From: DASTDH01 sp035601575
GTDB taxonomy: Bacteria > Verrucomicrobiota > Verrucomicrobiia > Chthoniobacterales > JAFAMB01
Length of the DNA stretch: 44,518 nt
Reading direction: 5' to 3'
Assembly: GCA_035601575.1 (NCBI GenBank)
Contig: DATNNZ010000167.1
Coordinates: 1-44,518 of the forward strand
Shown piece by piece: positions 33,180 through 41,608 of the stretch. A program made the position numbers and the translations under genes. The stretch's first letter is position 1, and every line of letters begins with the position of its first letter. Under the pieces are notes generated by a model. It did not search any database. It was not told the origin of the DNA and saw only the letters and a program-made list of their open reading frames with translations.

Positions 33180-33908
33180 TTACGGCCGTACGCCGACCTC
33201 GTCCAAATGATACAACAGATCGGCGGGATCCTGATAAACTCGATAGGCGCCGGCTCGCTCCAATTCCTCCGCGCCGTATCCGCCGGAAAGCAATCCGACT
33301 CCAAGGGCTCTCGCCCGCCTGGCCGCCAGCATGTCCCAAACGCTATCTCCAACAACCACCGAGTTGGTGATCGGCGCACCGAGCTGGGCCGCCGCTTCCA
33401 GGAAAAGATGCGGATCGGGTTTGGCATAGCGCACCAGGTCTCGCGTTACGACCGGAATTCCGGGCGCAAGATCGAGCAGTTCAAGGGTTGGTCCGGCTGT
33501 CTCCAACCGCCCACTCGTTGCGATCGCGTGTTGCACATTTAACTTGGTAAGATGACGAAGCAGCTCGCGCGCGCCAGGCAGCGGACGAATTTGCTTACTC
33601 TGCCGGTCATATGCTTCAGCGTGCAAATGACGCAGTTGTTCTGCTTCGTTGGATTTAATCTCCCTCCCGGTTTCGCGCAGCAGCGCATTCACAAACAGTC
33701 CGCCGCTCATCCCGATTCTGCGATGGATCCGCCAAACCGACAGCTCGATTCCGAGCTGCTCCAGCGCCTCGCGCCAAGCGAGGACGTGCTGGTAGACGCT
33801 ATCCACCAGGGTGCCGTCCAGGTCGAATAGAAAAGCGGGAGCTAGCGACTCGCTCGCATAATCACCCGGTTTCCCAGAGCCGGCCAAATCGGTTTGGCCC
33901 GGTTCCAT
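33180..33908 (-). CDS. HAD-superfamily phosphatase (phosphoglycolate-phosphatase/beta-phosphoglucomutase-like)
   Basis: A 242-residue HAD hydrolase. Motif I DLDGTLVDS provides the nucleophile D29 and acid D31, motif II is IATSGR, motif III is the Lys in RYAKPDPHLF and motif IV is VVVGDSVWDMLAA. A helical cap lies between motifs I and II. It removes phosphate from a small sugar phosphate or related metabolite; the substrate is unresolved. ATG 33908 lies one base after the stop of the 49-codon gene upstream, so the two are almost certainly translated from one mRNA. Confidence 0.88.
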   Translation of the reverse strand: MEPGQTDLAGSGKPGDYASESLAPAFLFDLDGTLVDSVYQHVLAWREALEQLGIELSVWRIHRRIGMSGGLFVNALLRETGREIKSNEAEQLRHLHAEAYDRQSKQIRPLPGARELLRHLTKLNVQHAIATSGRLETAGPTLELLDLAPGIPVVTRDLVRYAKPDPHLFLEAAAQLGAPITNSVVVGDSVWDMLAARRARALGVGLLSGGYGAEELERAGAYRVYQDPADLLYHLDEVGVRP

Positions 33909-33909
33909 G

Positions 33910-34059
33910 CTAGTGCTTTTCCCTCCCTCGGGTCCACGCCGGTGGATCGCTTGCCGGGAAACTCTCCTCCAGACTTTCGTCCACGCTCTCTTCTTCTAGG
34001 GACGATTCTGCCTCACTTGATTTATCCGGTGCCTTGTCTTCTTCAGGGTCGGTGTGCAT
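33910..34059 (-). CDS. Small acidic protein with the ESFPASDPPAW motif
   Basis: A 49-residue protein beginning MHTDPEEDKAP, rich in Glu and Ser, and ending with DESLEESFPASDPPAWT before a basic tail. The ESFPASDPPA motif marks a widespread family of tiny uncharacterised bacterial proteins, often stress-associated. The start is supported by GGAAGGGA five bases before the ATG at 34059. Its stop is one base from the HAD start, giving a two-gene operon. The protein is probably intrinsically disordered. No function is known. Confidence 0.8.
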   Translation of the reverse strand: MHTDPEEDKAPDKSSEAESSLEEESVDESLEESFPASDPPAWTRGREKH

Positions 34060-34227
34060 AAATCCCTTCCGTGATTTTATCTCCGCAATTTAACTGCTTC
34101 TCTCTCCATCGCGAGCGGGGAAACGTCTTGTCGTAAATTTGTTACACTCGAAATGAAGCTCAAGCCAAGATGGAGAAAGAGCCTCGCGCCAAGATGCCAG
34201 AACGGAAAAAATCTCACGCCAGCCGAA

Positions 34228-35304
34228 TTACCTCAGTTCAAGGAAATCAATCAGACGATCGAAAACCGCATCCAGCTGGAGCTTCAGTTTTTCTGCTTCC
34301 GATGGGGCTTTCGGTATGCTTTGCCAACGCCGTTGTGCATCCGCCAAAGCGACGCTAAAAAATGTCTCTTTGGCTTCATGCATGGAATCCGCACCGTTCG
34401 TTTTTTGGAATTTCTCTACATCTTGATTCCCGACCCAGAGCTGCCATTCACCGGTCTTGGCGAAATAAGCTACCGCCATGCCTTTCTGGCTCGTGCCAAG
34501 CGTCTTAGCCAATTCTTCGATAAAATCATGCGGAGTCTCAATTGATCCAGTCGGGCGAAAATCGGCGTAGATCCGTGCAAAAATCTTATCTCCGGTAAAG
34601 CGCTGAAAATTGCTCAGCTTATGTTCAAACCCTTTGGCCCAGGGCAAATCGACCGGCAAAACGTTCTCGGGATCATCGAAATGCGCTACCACCGCACGAG
34701 GTTGTGCGAGAGCGAGTTTGAAAAAGCTTGCCGCATCAGCTCGAAAGGCTTTTGCCTCTGATCCGATCCGCAAGATCCGCACCTGGATCTGATCACCCTG
34801 CTGTACGTTGGGTAGAACAGCTAGCCCGCGGACAACTCGACCGAAAACACTGTGCAGATAGTTCAACCGGTTTTCTTCATTTAAGGTAATAAAAAACTGG
34901 GAGCCGTTGGTATCGGGTCCACTATTGGCCATTGAAAGGATGCCGGCGGCATCGTGTCGCAGCCCAGGCACAAATTCGTCAGCAAATTCGTAGCCGGGCC
35001 CACCTTCCCCATTGCCGACAGGATCTCCTCCTTGAATAACGAAGCCGGGGACGACCCGGTGGAAGGTGAGCCCATTGTAGAATGGCTTGTGCGGTTCCGG
35101 CCCAAGGGTTCCTTCCGCCAGACCAACGAAGTTGGTTACAGTTAACGGCACCTTCTCGTAAAACAATTCCGCGGTGATCACGCCCCGTGGCGTCGAGATC
35201 TCGGCATACAAACCGTCAGGAAGAGGCTCGTCCGCTCGGACGCCAGCCGCCCCAATCGAACAGAACAGTAACACCGACAGAAGAGATAATCGTGAAGCAA
35301 TCAT
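34228..35304 (-). CDS. Exported cyclophilin-type peptidyl-prolyl isomerase with C-terminal extension
   Basis: A 358-residue protein with a Sec signal peptide (MIASRLSLLSVLLFCSIGAA, cleavage near VRADE). The cyclophilin domain follows at about 30-190, with FHRVVPGFVIQGGDP, FADEF, LSMANSGPDTNGSQFFITL and HSVFGRV, so the residues for proline isomerisation are present. The remaining about 165 residues are unassigned and may be a substrate-binding or periplasmic anchoring part. It would assist folding of exported proteins in the periplasm. The 184-bp stretch upstream to the next gene carries nothing convincing. Confidence 0.9.
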   Translation of the reverse strand: MIASRLSLLSVLLFCSIGAAGVRADEPLPDGLYAEISTPRGVITAELFYEKVPLTVTNFVGLAEGTLGPEPHKPFYNGLTFHRVVPGFVIQGGDPVGNGEGGPGYEFADEFVPGLRHDAAGILSMANSGPDTNGSQFFITLNEENRLNYLHSVFGRVVRGLAVLPNVQQGDQIQVRILRIGSEAKAFRADAASFFKLALAQPRAVVAHFDDPENVLPVDLPWAKGFEHKLSNFQRFTGDKIFARIYADFRPTGSIETPHDFIEELAKTLGTSQKGMAVAYFAKTGEWQLWVGNQDVEKFQKTNGADSMHEAKETFFSVALADAQRRWQSIPKAPSEAEKLKLQLDAVFDRLIDFLELR

Positions 35305-35487
35305 CGACCGCAGAGCTTATGCGGCCAAAATATCCAGGCCAGACAAATCCAAATGTGGCGAACCACCCTTTTCGGCATTGTGTTCTCCTGTAGCCATTCC
35401 GGTTGGCGAACGCCGCAGCCTTATTTCCGCCGTTTAAATGCAGCCTGTCGGGATTTGAATTCCGCTTTGGAAACAAACTCGATCGAG

Positions 35488-35817
35488 TCAGGCAAAATGA
35501 GTAAATAATCTTTGAGCGCGGTTGAGCGGAAGCGAAGCCGTTTGAAGAGCGGCCCGATCGTAGGATTGAACTTGGCCGGAGGCTCGAGTCACACTGAACG
35601 CCGTGATCTCTTGAGGACCGACGCTATACTGCAAAATCGTCGCCGGCCGGAGTTGAAAGTTACCCGTGATGTTTTGGGAATCAGTCAAAATGAACTCGAC
35701 AGGTTCTTGGGTGAGATTTGCGATCCACGGCGTCGCAAATGCGTCCATGCCCGACGAAAAAGGTTGGGCCGATAGGAGGACCAGGAGCGCCAGGCCGAGT
35801 GTTCGCGCGGTAACCAA
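35488..35817 (-). CDS. Small exported protein of unknown function
   Basis: A 109-residue reading with a signal-like N-terminus (TARTLGLALLVLLSA) followed by FATPWIANLTQEPVEFILTD and a basic C-terminus. The only start for the full signal peptide is a TTG at 35817, which lies 24 bp after the alcohol dehydrogenase stop on the same strand; no clear ribosome site is seen. An ATG at 35748 would remove the signal. No family was recognised. Coding potential is supported mainly by the coherent signal peptide. Confidence 0.5.
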   Translation of the reverse strand: MVTARTLGLALLVLLSAQPFSSGMDAFATPWIANLTQEPVEFILTDSQNITGNFQLRPATILQYSVGPQEITAFSVTRASGQVQSYDRAALQTASLPLNRAQRLFTHFA

Positions 35818-35840
35818 ATGTTCACGAACTCAAACAGAAG

Positions 35841-36860
35841 CTATCCCGGTATCAGCGCAGTCTTGATGCCCTGACGCTTCCAAGCGAGATCGAGCGCTTT
35901 CCCCCAATCTCTCAGCGGGATTTCCTGGGTCACGATTTCGTTTACTTTGATCTTCCCGTTATCGAGATAGCTGAGAGCGCGTTCGAACGAGTCAATCTGC
36001 GCAAATGACCCCTTGATCGTCAGTTCGTTCCGAAAGACATCGAACGGGTTGATGGAAATATTGGCTTTCTCTGGGTACACCCCATAAATCAAAATTGTGC
36101 CGCGCCGCCGAACAAAGCGCGTGGTTTCCTGACAAATCGATGGGGCACCGGTCGCTTCGATGACGGCGTCAAATCCTTTCGGACTGATTTCGTGTAAACG
36201 TTTCCGGTGCACTTCCGGGTCGTTACGATCAATGGCGACTACCTGATCGGCGGCCAATTTCGCAGCCAGATCGAGTTTGGGTCCGGCCGGTGCCGCGACG
36301 ACAAGGTTGGCGGCGCCGTTCAATTTAAGAAGTTGTGCCATTACCTGTCCGGTCGGCCCCGCGCCAAATAGAAGGACGTCGCTACCAGGCTTCAAGTTCA
36401 ACACCTCAACGCCGTGGATGGCACACGAAGTCGGTTCCACCATGATCGCCTCACGAGCGGAAAGATTCTTAATCGGAAAAATTCGATCCGCCTTGATCTT
36501 CAGGTACTCCGCAAATCCGCCGTTCAAGGTGACGCCATAGCTGCTCATCTTTTCACAAAGCAGATAATCGCCTCGCATACAGTAAAAGCATTCGCCACAG
36601 GCCATGTTACTGTTGCCGACCACACGCTGACCCTTTTTCAATCCGTTGGCATCGGTTCCCAAATCAACAATCTCCCCGGTAAACTCGTGGCCCGGAATCA
36701 GCGGAAAGCGGGGGCCGAACTCGCCCTCATGGATATGCAGATCGGTGCCGCAGACTCCGCAGGCATGCACCTTGATCAAGACCTCATCGTTTTCCATCTT
36801 GGGATCAGGTACGTCGCGGTAAACAAAATTTCTGGGAGAATCGTATACAATCGCTTTCAT
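35841..36860 (-). CDS. Zinc-dependent medium-chain dehydrogenase (sorbitol/threonine-dehydrogenase-like)
   Basis: A 339-residue MDR enzyme. Catalytic zinc ligands are C37 in ACGVCGTD, H58 and E59 in GHEF and E142-type residues in VEPTSCAIHG. The structural zinc lobe has C88, C91, C94 and C102. The NAD-binding fold begins with LLFGAGPTGQ. It is probably a polyol or sugar dehydrogenase oxidising a secondary alcohol with NAD, given the many sugar genes around. ATG 36860 gives a standard start. The small exported protein gene follows closely on the same strand. Confidence 0.9.
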   Translation of the reverse strand: MKAIVYDSPRNFVYRDVPDPKMENDEVLIKVHACGVCGTDLHIHEGEFGPRFPLIPGHEFTGEIVDLGTDANGLKKGQRVVGNSNMACGECFYCMRGDYLLCEKMSSYGVTLNGGFAEYLKIKADRIFPIKNLSAREAIMVEPTSCAIHGVEVLNLKPGSDVLLFGAGPTGQVMAQLLKLNGAANLVVAAPAGPKLDLAAKLAADQVVAIDRNDPEVHRKRLHEISPKGFDAVIEATGAPSICQETTRFVRRRGTILIYGVYPEKANISINPFDVFRNELTIKGSFAQIDSFERALSYLDNGKIKVNEIVTQEIPLRDWGKALDLAWKRQGIKTALIPG

Positions 36861-36890
36861 GTTGGAAGAACCTGGGAAGAGGTTACTTTG

Positions 36891-37139
36891 CTACATTAAA
36901 AAGTTCAACTCCGGCGCAATCCGCCCGCTCGGATGCTTTTGTCCCCGCAGAACACGACGCGCTTGTCTGGGATAAACGGAAAATGCTCTTCGAGCCAGGA
37001 ATACTTGCCGGCAAATGAGTTCGGATAATCCATCGCTGCCGAGGTCACGAACTTTCATATCGCCGAAATCTCGGCTAGAACATTCCAGCCATCGAGTCAG
37101 CGTGTCGTCTATATCGACTGCAAACCGCTGAGGGTACAT
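36891..37139 (-). pseudogene. Relic of an NT5C-type 5'(3')-deoxyribonucleotidase-like HAD protein
   Basis: From ATG 37139 the frame starts MYPQRFAVDIDDTL, the HAD motif I region. It then loses sense and runs to a stop at 36891. In the next frame, MDYPNSFAGKYSWLEEHFPF and IPDKRVVFCGDKSI (about 37040-36930) match the C-terminal part of the NT5C family. The centre and the last residues are missing, so an internal deletion and frameshift destroyed the gene. It is not expected to be functional. Confidence 0.65.
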
Positions 37140-37155
37140 GTTGTGCCCCAGCGTC

Positions 37156-37258
37156 GCCGCCGGTCAGTTGGCTGTTTTTCCGCGTTGCTCGCTCCTTACG
37201 ATCAATCTAGAAATGCTCGTCGCTCACGCCTTGAAAAAATAGCCAACTGACCGGCGGC
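37156..37258. repeat. 103-bp inverted repeat with 18-bp perfect ends
   Basis: GCCGCCGGTCAGTTGGCT (37156-37173) and its exact inverse (37241-37258) flank a 67-bp core whose edges also pair (TTTTTC with GAAAAA). The element resembles a small non-autonomous mobile palindrome or REP-like repeat. It marks the left border of the TetR-LysR-SDR segment. The stretch 37259-37470 is AT-rich and has no gene. Confidence 0.75.
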
Positions 37259-37470
37259 CCATTTTGAACGCAACGCCACTACACCAGTCACTGACTTGGT
37301 GCACTAGTATGTCGATGCAGATAAAACTTAGTTTCATGAATATAATATTACGGCGGTAATCTCATTGTTTGATATTGAGTCAAAAAACAATTATGCGCCC
37401 TTAAACCTGATTCTTCCCAAAACATGCCAACACTTGACTGAACGGATAAAAGTGCTTGATACACGGTCGA

Positions 37471-37500
37471 TTAACTGTATGATCAGTATCATTATATAAT
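37471..37500 (+). promoter_or_regulatory. Promoter and palindromic operator of the TetR gene
   Basis: TTAACT (37471-37476) and a perfect TATAAT (37495-37500) are 18 bases apart. Between them lies the palindrome ATGAT-CAGT-ATCAT (37479-37492). Transcription would start at about 37507, directly at the ATG at 37508, which suggests a leaderless message and self-repression. Confidence 0.6.
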
Positions 37501-37507
37501 CACCGAA

Positions 37508-38158
37508 ATGCCACGCAATCCTCATCATAAGGCGCGAATTCGGCAGAGTATCGTTTTCGAGGCGGCGAGAGCCCTTCGCCTGGGAGGCCCGGACGCGATC
37601 GGTGTCGCCGCAATTATGTCAAAGCTTGGGCTCACCCATGGCGGCTTCTATGCTTATTTCAGGTCCATCGACGAACTGACGGCGGAAGCGATCATGGAGA
37701 TCTTTAACGAGCGCTATGCCTGGATGCTCAGAGTTACCGAAGGCCATCCGCCCGACGAAGCTTTGGTTCGCTTTATCGACGGCTACCTCGTTCCCCGACA
37801 TCGAGATGTCCTTGAGGAAAGTTGCGCCCTACCGACGCTGGCAAGTTATATGCCGCACATCTCGCCCGCCTGTCGCGAACGTTTTGCCGAGGGAACTGCA
37901 CGACTAGAAGCTGCTCTCCGGAAGATGCTGCTGGCGCTCGGGCATAAACAGGCGAAACAACTCGCGTCGTTTGCGCTGGCGACGATGGTCGGTGCGATCG
38001 GTTTGTCGAGGACTATTTCTGACCGAGGCTCCTCGGATGCTCTTCTCGGCGCGGCCAAAGCGGCGGTGAAGAGTCAACTTGGCTTGGGTAAATCAACCAT
38101 CGGGATCGCATCTAAGGATGGGAACTTAGTGAAGAAGAAGCATCAAGTCGGATCATGA
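37508..38158 (+). CDS. TetR/AcrR-family transcriptional repressor
   Basis: A 216-residue TetR protein. The N-terminal helix-turn-helix covers about residues 12-55 (SIVFEAARALRLGGPDAIGV, then KLGLTHGGFYAYFRSIDEL). The C-terminal ligand domain includes LEESCALPTLASYMPHIS, a pattern seen in repressors of oxidoreductase genes. No ribosome site is present; translation from a leaderless transcript is likely. Its palindromic operator overlaps the promoter. Probable targets are itself and perhaps the nearby SDR gene. Confidence 0.9.
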   Translation: MPRNPHHKARIRQSIVFEAARALRLGGPDAIGVAAIMSKLGLTHGGFYAYFRSIDELTAEAIMEIFNERYAWMLRVTEGHPPDEALVRFIDGYLVPRHRDVLEESCALPTLASYMPHISPACRERFAEGTARLEAALRKMLLALGHKQAKQLASFALATMVGAIGLSRTISDRGSSDALLGAAKAAVKSQLGLGKSTIGIASKDGNLVKKKHQVGS

Positions 38159-38237
38159 CCGTCAAATTCCGCAGTCCACGGTTTATCTGCAATCAACAGA
38201 TAGCATCGTAGTCTGCTCCGGCCTGTCTTTAGTGATC

Positions 38238-39152
38238 TCAACGCGATATTTCCTTTCCTGCCTCACGAACGACCGAACGCAACCAGACATGTGCGGCGTC
38301 AGTATTCATTCGGGGATGCCAGACCATCAGGTACTTAAATCCCCCGAGTTCGGCCGGCGCTTTGAGGATTTTTATGGCCGGATTCGAAGCCTCCAATTCC
38401 GCCATGCGCCTGGGTACGGTCGCGATCAGATTTGTGCCGGCAACGCTGCGCATCGCGGCCGTATGATACGGCACCCACATCGGGCAATGGCGCTGAGCCC
38501 CGATTGTGGCTAATCTCTTCTCCGGGATGGTTTGAATTCCGCCCAGAATCCCGATTCCGATGTGATCTGCAGCCAGATACTGCTTCAGCGTGAAAGCACG
38601 CGAGAAGCGGCTTTCCTTCGCCACGACGCAAACAAACTCCACCTCGAAAATGGCCTCTTTCGCCAGGTGCGCGGGAGCGTAACCGTCGTCGGCATTCAGC
38701 ACCAGGTCGATTCTGCCCTTTTCCATCGCTTCGAACGTCCCGTCGTGCAACGGCATGAAATGAAAAGAGACCTTGCCTGCCGGCGCGAGCACGGTACGGC
38801 ATAGCAGCGGACAAAGTACATGGGAAGCGTGATCGGTGGTAGCGATCTGGAAGGAGGTCTCTTCCGCGGCCGGGTCGAAGTCGTTCCCGCTGAGCAAGCG
38901 GTCCAATCGCGGCAGCGTTGACTCGAGTTCGTGCAGAAGGCGTTCGCCCTTGGGAGTGGGCTGATACCCGGAGGAGGTTCTGATCAGGAGGTCATCGTGG
39001 AACATGTCCCGCAACCGTTGCAACGCGCGGCTCGCTGCCGGCTGGCTGAGCAACAACCGCGCGGCGGCGCGCGTGACGTTTCGTTCTTCGGCAAGCACCG
39101 TGAAGACAATTAAGAGGTTCAGATCCGCTTGCCGTAAATGTGCTATACGCAT
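38238..39152 (-). CDS. LysR-family transcriptional regulator
   Basis: A 304-residue LysR-type regulator. The winged helix at residues 10-65 reads DLNLLIVFTVLAEERNVTRA, then LLSQPAASRALQRLRD and DDLLIRTSSGYQPTPKGE. A periplasmic-binding-like effector domain follows from about 95, similar to the NodD/NahR group. It is divergent from the SDR gene at 39209 with a 56-bp AT-rich gap, the usual arrangement for activation of the neighbouring gene, and a site like ATAAGTATTAT (39161-39171) lies in the gap. The codon use looks more GC-rich than in the flanks. Confidence 0.92.
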   Translation of the reverse strand: MRIAHLRQADLNLLIVFTVLAEERNVTRAAARLLLSQPAASRALQRLRDMFHDDLLIRTSSGYQPTPKGERLLHELESTLPRLDRLLSGNDFDPAAEETSFQIATTDHASHVLCPLLCRTVLAPAGKVSFHFMPLHDGTFEAMEKGRIDLVLNADDGYAPAHLAKEAIFEVEFVCVVAKESRFSRAFTLKQYLAADHIGIGILGGIQTIPEKRLATIGAQRHCPMWVPYHTAAMRSVAGTNLIATVPRRMAELEASNPAIKILKAPAELGGFKYLMVWHPRMNTDAAHVWLRSVVREAGKEISR

Positions 39153-39208
39153 GGTAGATATAAGTATTATGAATTAGAGTTATTGCTTGTCGATGTCTAA
39201 TATGAAGC

Positions 39209-39949
39209 ATGACAAATACATCAACCAGGACCGCCATCGTAACCGGGGCATCCCGCGGCATCGGCAGCGCCGTCGCCAGACGACTGGCCCAGGACGGCTT
39301 CGCCGTCGTAGTGAACTATGCAGGCAGCGAGGCGGAAGCTTCTGCGGTCGTTAAGCAAATCAAGGCGGACGAAGGGCGTGCGATCAGCGCGCAGGCCGAC
39401 GTCAGCAAACCGGTCGAGGTAGCGCGTATGTTCGACGCTGCGGAAAAAGAGTTCGGCGGCGTTGACGTTCTGGTCAACAATGCTGGGTTGATGACCCTGT
39501 CGAGCATCGCTACTACGGATGACGCCACGTTTGACCGCCTCGTGGCCGTCAATCTGAAGGGGACGTTCAACGGCCTGCGCGAAGCAGCCAAACGGCTTCG
39601 TGCTGGTGGACGTATCATCAGTTTCTCTACCAGCGTCGTCGGCACCAAGCTGGAGACGTATGGCATCTACGCCGCGACCAAGTCTGCCATCGAAACGCTG
39701 ACCGCGATCCTCTCCAAGGAACTCCGCGGCCGGTCGATCACGGTCAACGCAATCGCGCCGGGCCCGACTGCGACTGACCTATTCTTGAACGGAAAATCGC
39801 CGGAACTCATCGAGCGCTTTGCGAAAATGAATCCGCTTGAGCGCCTGGGCACGCCGCAAGACATCGCTGCTGCCGTCGCTTTCCTGGCCGGTCCCGACGG
39901 GTCCTGGATAAATGGTCAGGTGCTTCGCGCCAACGGCGGCATGGTCTGA
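39209..39949 (+). CDS. Short-chain dehydrogenase (FabG/3-ketoacyl-reductase-like), LysR target
   Basis: A 246-residue classical SDR: GASRGIG (13-19), NNAG (90-93), Y154 and K158 (YAATK) and a C-terminal GPDGSWINGQVLRANGG. It follows the family of SDRs commonly paired with a divergent LysR regulator in Proteobacteria. NADP preference is suggested by the Asn-Tyr after the second strand rather than an Asp. The substrate is unknown. With the LysR and TetR genes it forms a small block that may have been acquired together. Confidence 0.9.
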   Translation: MTNTSTRTAIVTGASRGIGSAVARRLAQDGFAVVVNYAGSEAEASAVVKQIKADEGRAISAQADVSKPVEVARMFDAAEKEFGGVDVLVNNAGLMTLSSIATTDDATFDRLVAVNLKGTFNGLREAAKRLRAGGRIISFSTSVVGTKLETYGIYAATKSAIETLTAILSKELRGRSITVNAIAPGPTATDLFLNGKSPELIERFAKMNPLERLGTPQDIAAAVAFLAGPDGSWINGQVLRANGGMV

Positions 39950-40002
39950 TGTTTCGGCTGCCGATCAAATCTTGCTCTCCCTTTAGAGAGAGCCATCAGC
40001 GA

Positions 40003-40827
40003 TTACGAGACTGAATTAGAACCAGCAACCACCACCCGGATACCGCGCTCTTCGCAAAGCCGGCGTAGATTGTCGTTCGATCGGTCGGTCACAACCACAT
40101 CGATCTGGTCCAATCCGCAGACCTTGGTAAAATCAACGACACCGACTTTCGTATGATCAAGAGGGACTACCACTTTTTGAGCTCTTTCGATTACCGCGAT
40201 TTTGAGCTGGGCCTCTGCGAAATCTGAGACAGTAATCCCGTCTTCGCTAATCCCGCTGACCCCGATCAGAGCCGTATTAATCCGAAACAGATTCAGCATC
40301 TGGGTGGTCAAAGGTCCCGTAAGGCTACCGCCCACTAGCCGGAGCTGTCCGCCGAGCAGGAGGTGAGATATGGCGCTATTCGCCGCGACCTCCATGGCAG
40401 CTCTTGGTGCGTTGGTAACTACCGTAACGTGTCGTCGGCTCTTGCCGAGCTCGTGAGCTACGAGCTCGACTGTCGTTCCGCTGTCCAGGAAGACCGCTTC
40501 TCCGTTATTGATTTCCCGTAAGCATGCCACGGCGATGGCTTGCTTGGCAGACAGATTCTGAGTCGAACGAACCTCCAGGTCACGTTCTGCCGGCGGACGG
40601 ATTGCAATTGCGCCGCCGTGTGTCCGTTTGAGTAGTCCTCTTTCTTCCAGAACCGTTAAATCTTTTCGCAACGTAGGCTCGCTTACACCCAAAAAAGTGG
40701 TGAGCTGCGACGTTAACACTTTACCCCGGCAGGCAACTAACTCCGCAATCTTACTCTGCCGCTCATCGGCGAACACCGGTGCGTCCTCAATGGGCTGAAT
40801 GGGCTGATCCACGCGTCCATTCTCCAC
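40003..40827 (-). CDS. DeoR/GlpR-family sugar-operon repressor
   Basis: A 274-residue DeoR-type regulator. The N-terminal helix-turn-helix covers about residues 22-75 (ERQSKIAELVACRGKVLTSQ, LGVSEPTLRKDLTVLEERGL). The effector domain binds a sugar phosphate (EAVFLDSGTTVELVA, VVTNAPRAAMEV, ALIGVSGISEDGITV). The GTG at 40827 is the first usable start. The gene is divergent from the sugar operon at 40942; a cluster of TTCGA/CGAAA motifs lies in the 114-bp gap, as expected for autoregulation and repression of the operon. The inducer is probably a phosphorylated intermediate. Confidence 0.9.
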   Translation of the reverse strand: MENGRVDQPIQPIEDAPVFADERQSKIAELVACRGKVLTSQLTTFLGVSEPTLRKDLTVLEERGLLKRTHGGAIAIRPPAERDLEVRSTQNLSAKQAIAVACLREINNGEAVFLDSGTTVELVAHELGKSRRHVTVVTNAPRAAMEVAANSAISHLLLGGQLRLVGGSLTGPLTTQMLNLFRINTALIGVSGISEDGITVSDFAEAQLKIAVIERAQKVVVPLDHTKVGVVDFTKVCGLDQIDVVVTDRSNDNLRRLCEERGIRVVVAGSNSVS

Positions 40828-40850
40828 GCTTTTGTTTTCTTTTCAACTGT

Positions 40851-40914
40851 TTTCGTTTGACTTCGATTTCAATCGATACGAAGACATACGAAATTAAACG
40901 CATTTATTCGAAAG
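40851..40914. promoter_or_regulatory. Cluster of DeoR-type operator motifs
   Basis: Within 64 bp there are TTTCG (40851), CTTCGATTTC (40861-40870), ATACGAAG (40876-40883), ATACGAAAT (40886-40894) and TTCGAAAG (40907-40914), in both orientations. DeoR/GlpR proteins bind repeated TTTCG-containing sites. The cluster lies between the deoR-like gene and the sugar operon. Confidence 0.6.
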
Positions 40915-40941
40915 CAATTCTGGTGCATTTCTAATCCGTTC

Positions 40942-41608
40942 ATGAAAATTTCCGTTTCCCTTTGGTCTGCTGACTTACTCGAACTCGGGGCAGCCGTTAA
41001 CCTCGTCGCACCACACGTAGATGGCCTTCACCTTGACGTCATGGATGGCCTCTGTGCCAAACCTGTTATTCGGACCTGACTTTATCTCAGCGCTCCGAGC
41101 CCGGACGAGGGCTTGTTTAGACGTGCACGTGATGATGTCGGATACCGACGGCTGGCTCGAACGATTTGCAGAATCCGGATCCGATAGGATTACGGTACAT
41201 CGGAGACTCTGCTCCGACGTCCGAGCCACTCTCTCGAAGATCCGGGAATTTGGCAAGAACCCGGGATTGGTCGTGGAGCTAGGTGACCCGATTGATGCGG
41301 AAAACCTTCATTTAGATCTTACTGATCGACTTCTCGTTATGGGCACAGAGATCGGCATCAAGGGGCAAGACATCGATCCGCGAATGGGTGAAAGGATCCA
41401 AGCGATCGTCTGCGAGCGAGATCGGAGCCAATCCGGAGCAGAAATTTTCGTCGACGGCGGAATACAACGTCACACTGTCCCGATGTTGGCGACAGCCGGC
41501 GCCGACGGCGTGATCCCAGGGTCACTTGTTTTCGCAGATAACGATCCATCTGCTGCGATTAGGTGGATCAAGAGTCTAGGACAAAAAGCGGAGCAAGCAC
41601 TGGCATGA
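40942..41608 (+). pseudogene. rpe: Ribulose-phosphate 3-epimerase, split by a small frameshift
   Basis: The enzyme interconverts D-ribulose-5-phosphate and D-xylulose-5-phosphate, or a homologous pair. From ATG 40942 the reading MKISVSLWSADLLELGAAVN and HVDGLHLDVMDG is the start of the TIM barrel with its metal-binding Asp/His. It stops at 41077-41079. In the next frame VPNLLFGPDFISALRART resumes the family sequence and continues through DVHVMM, HRRL, EIFVDGG and ADGVIPGSLVF to 41608. The break lies at 41050-41055; two missing bases (DGxF-VPN) fit best. The 3' part overlaps the next gene by ATGA. It is either an inactivating mutation or an assembly error; the remainder looks intact. Confidence 0.82.

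Noticed and set aside
34153..34545. Plus-strand frames antisense to the cyclophilin gene
   Set aside because: They are shadows of the well-supported minus-strand gene; the short unique part (34080-34227) has no gene signal.
35216..35476. Minus-strand frame of 86 codons upstream of the cyclophilin
   Set aside because: Half of it overlaps the cyclophilin signal peptide in another frame and the rest has no family or ribosome site.
41050..41055. Programmed ribosomal frameshift in rpe
   Set aside because: No slippery heptamer or stimulatory structure is apparent, and rpe is not known to use recoding.
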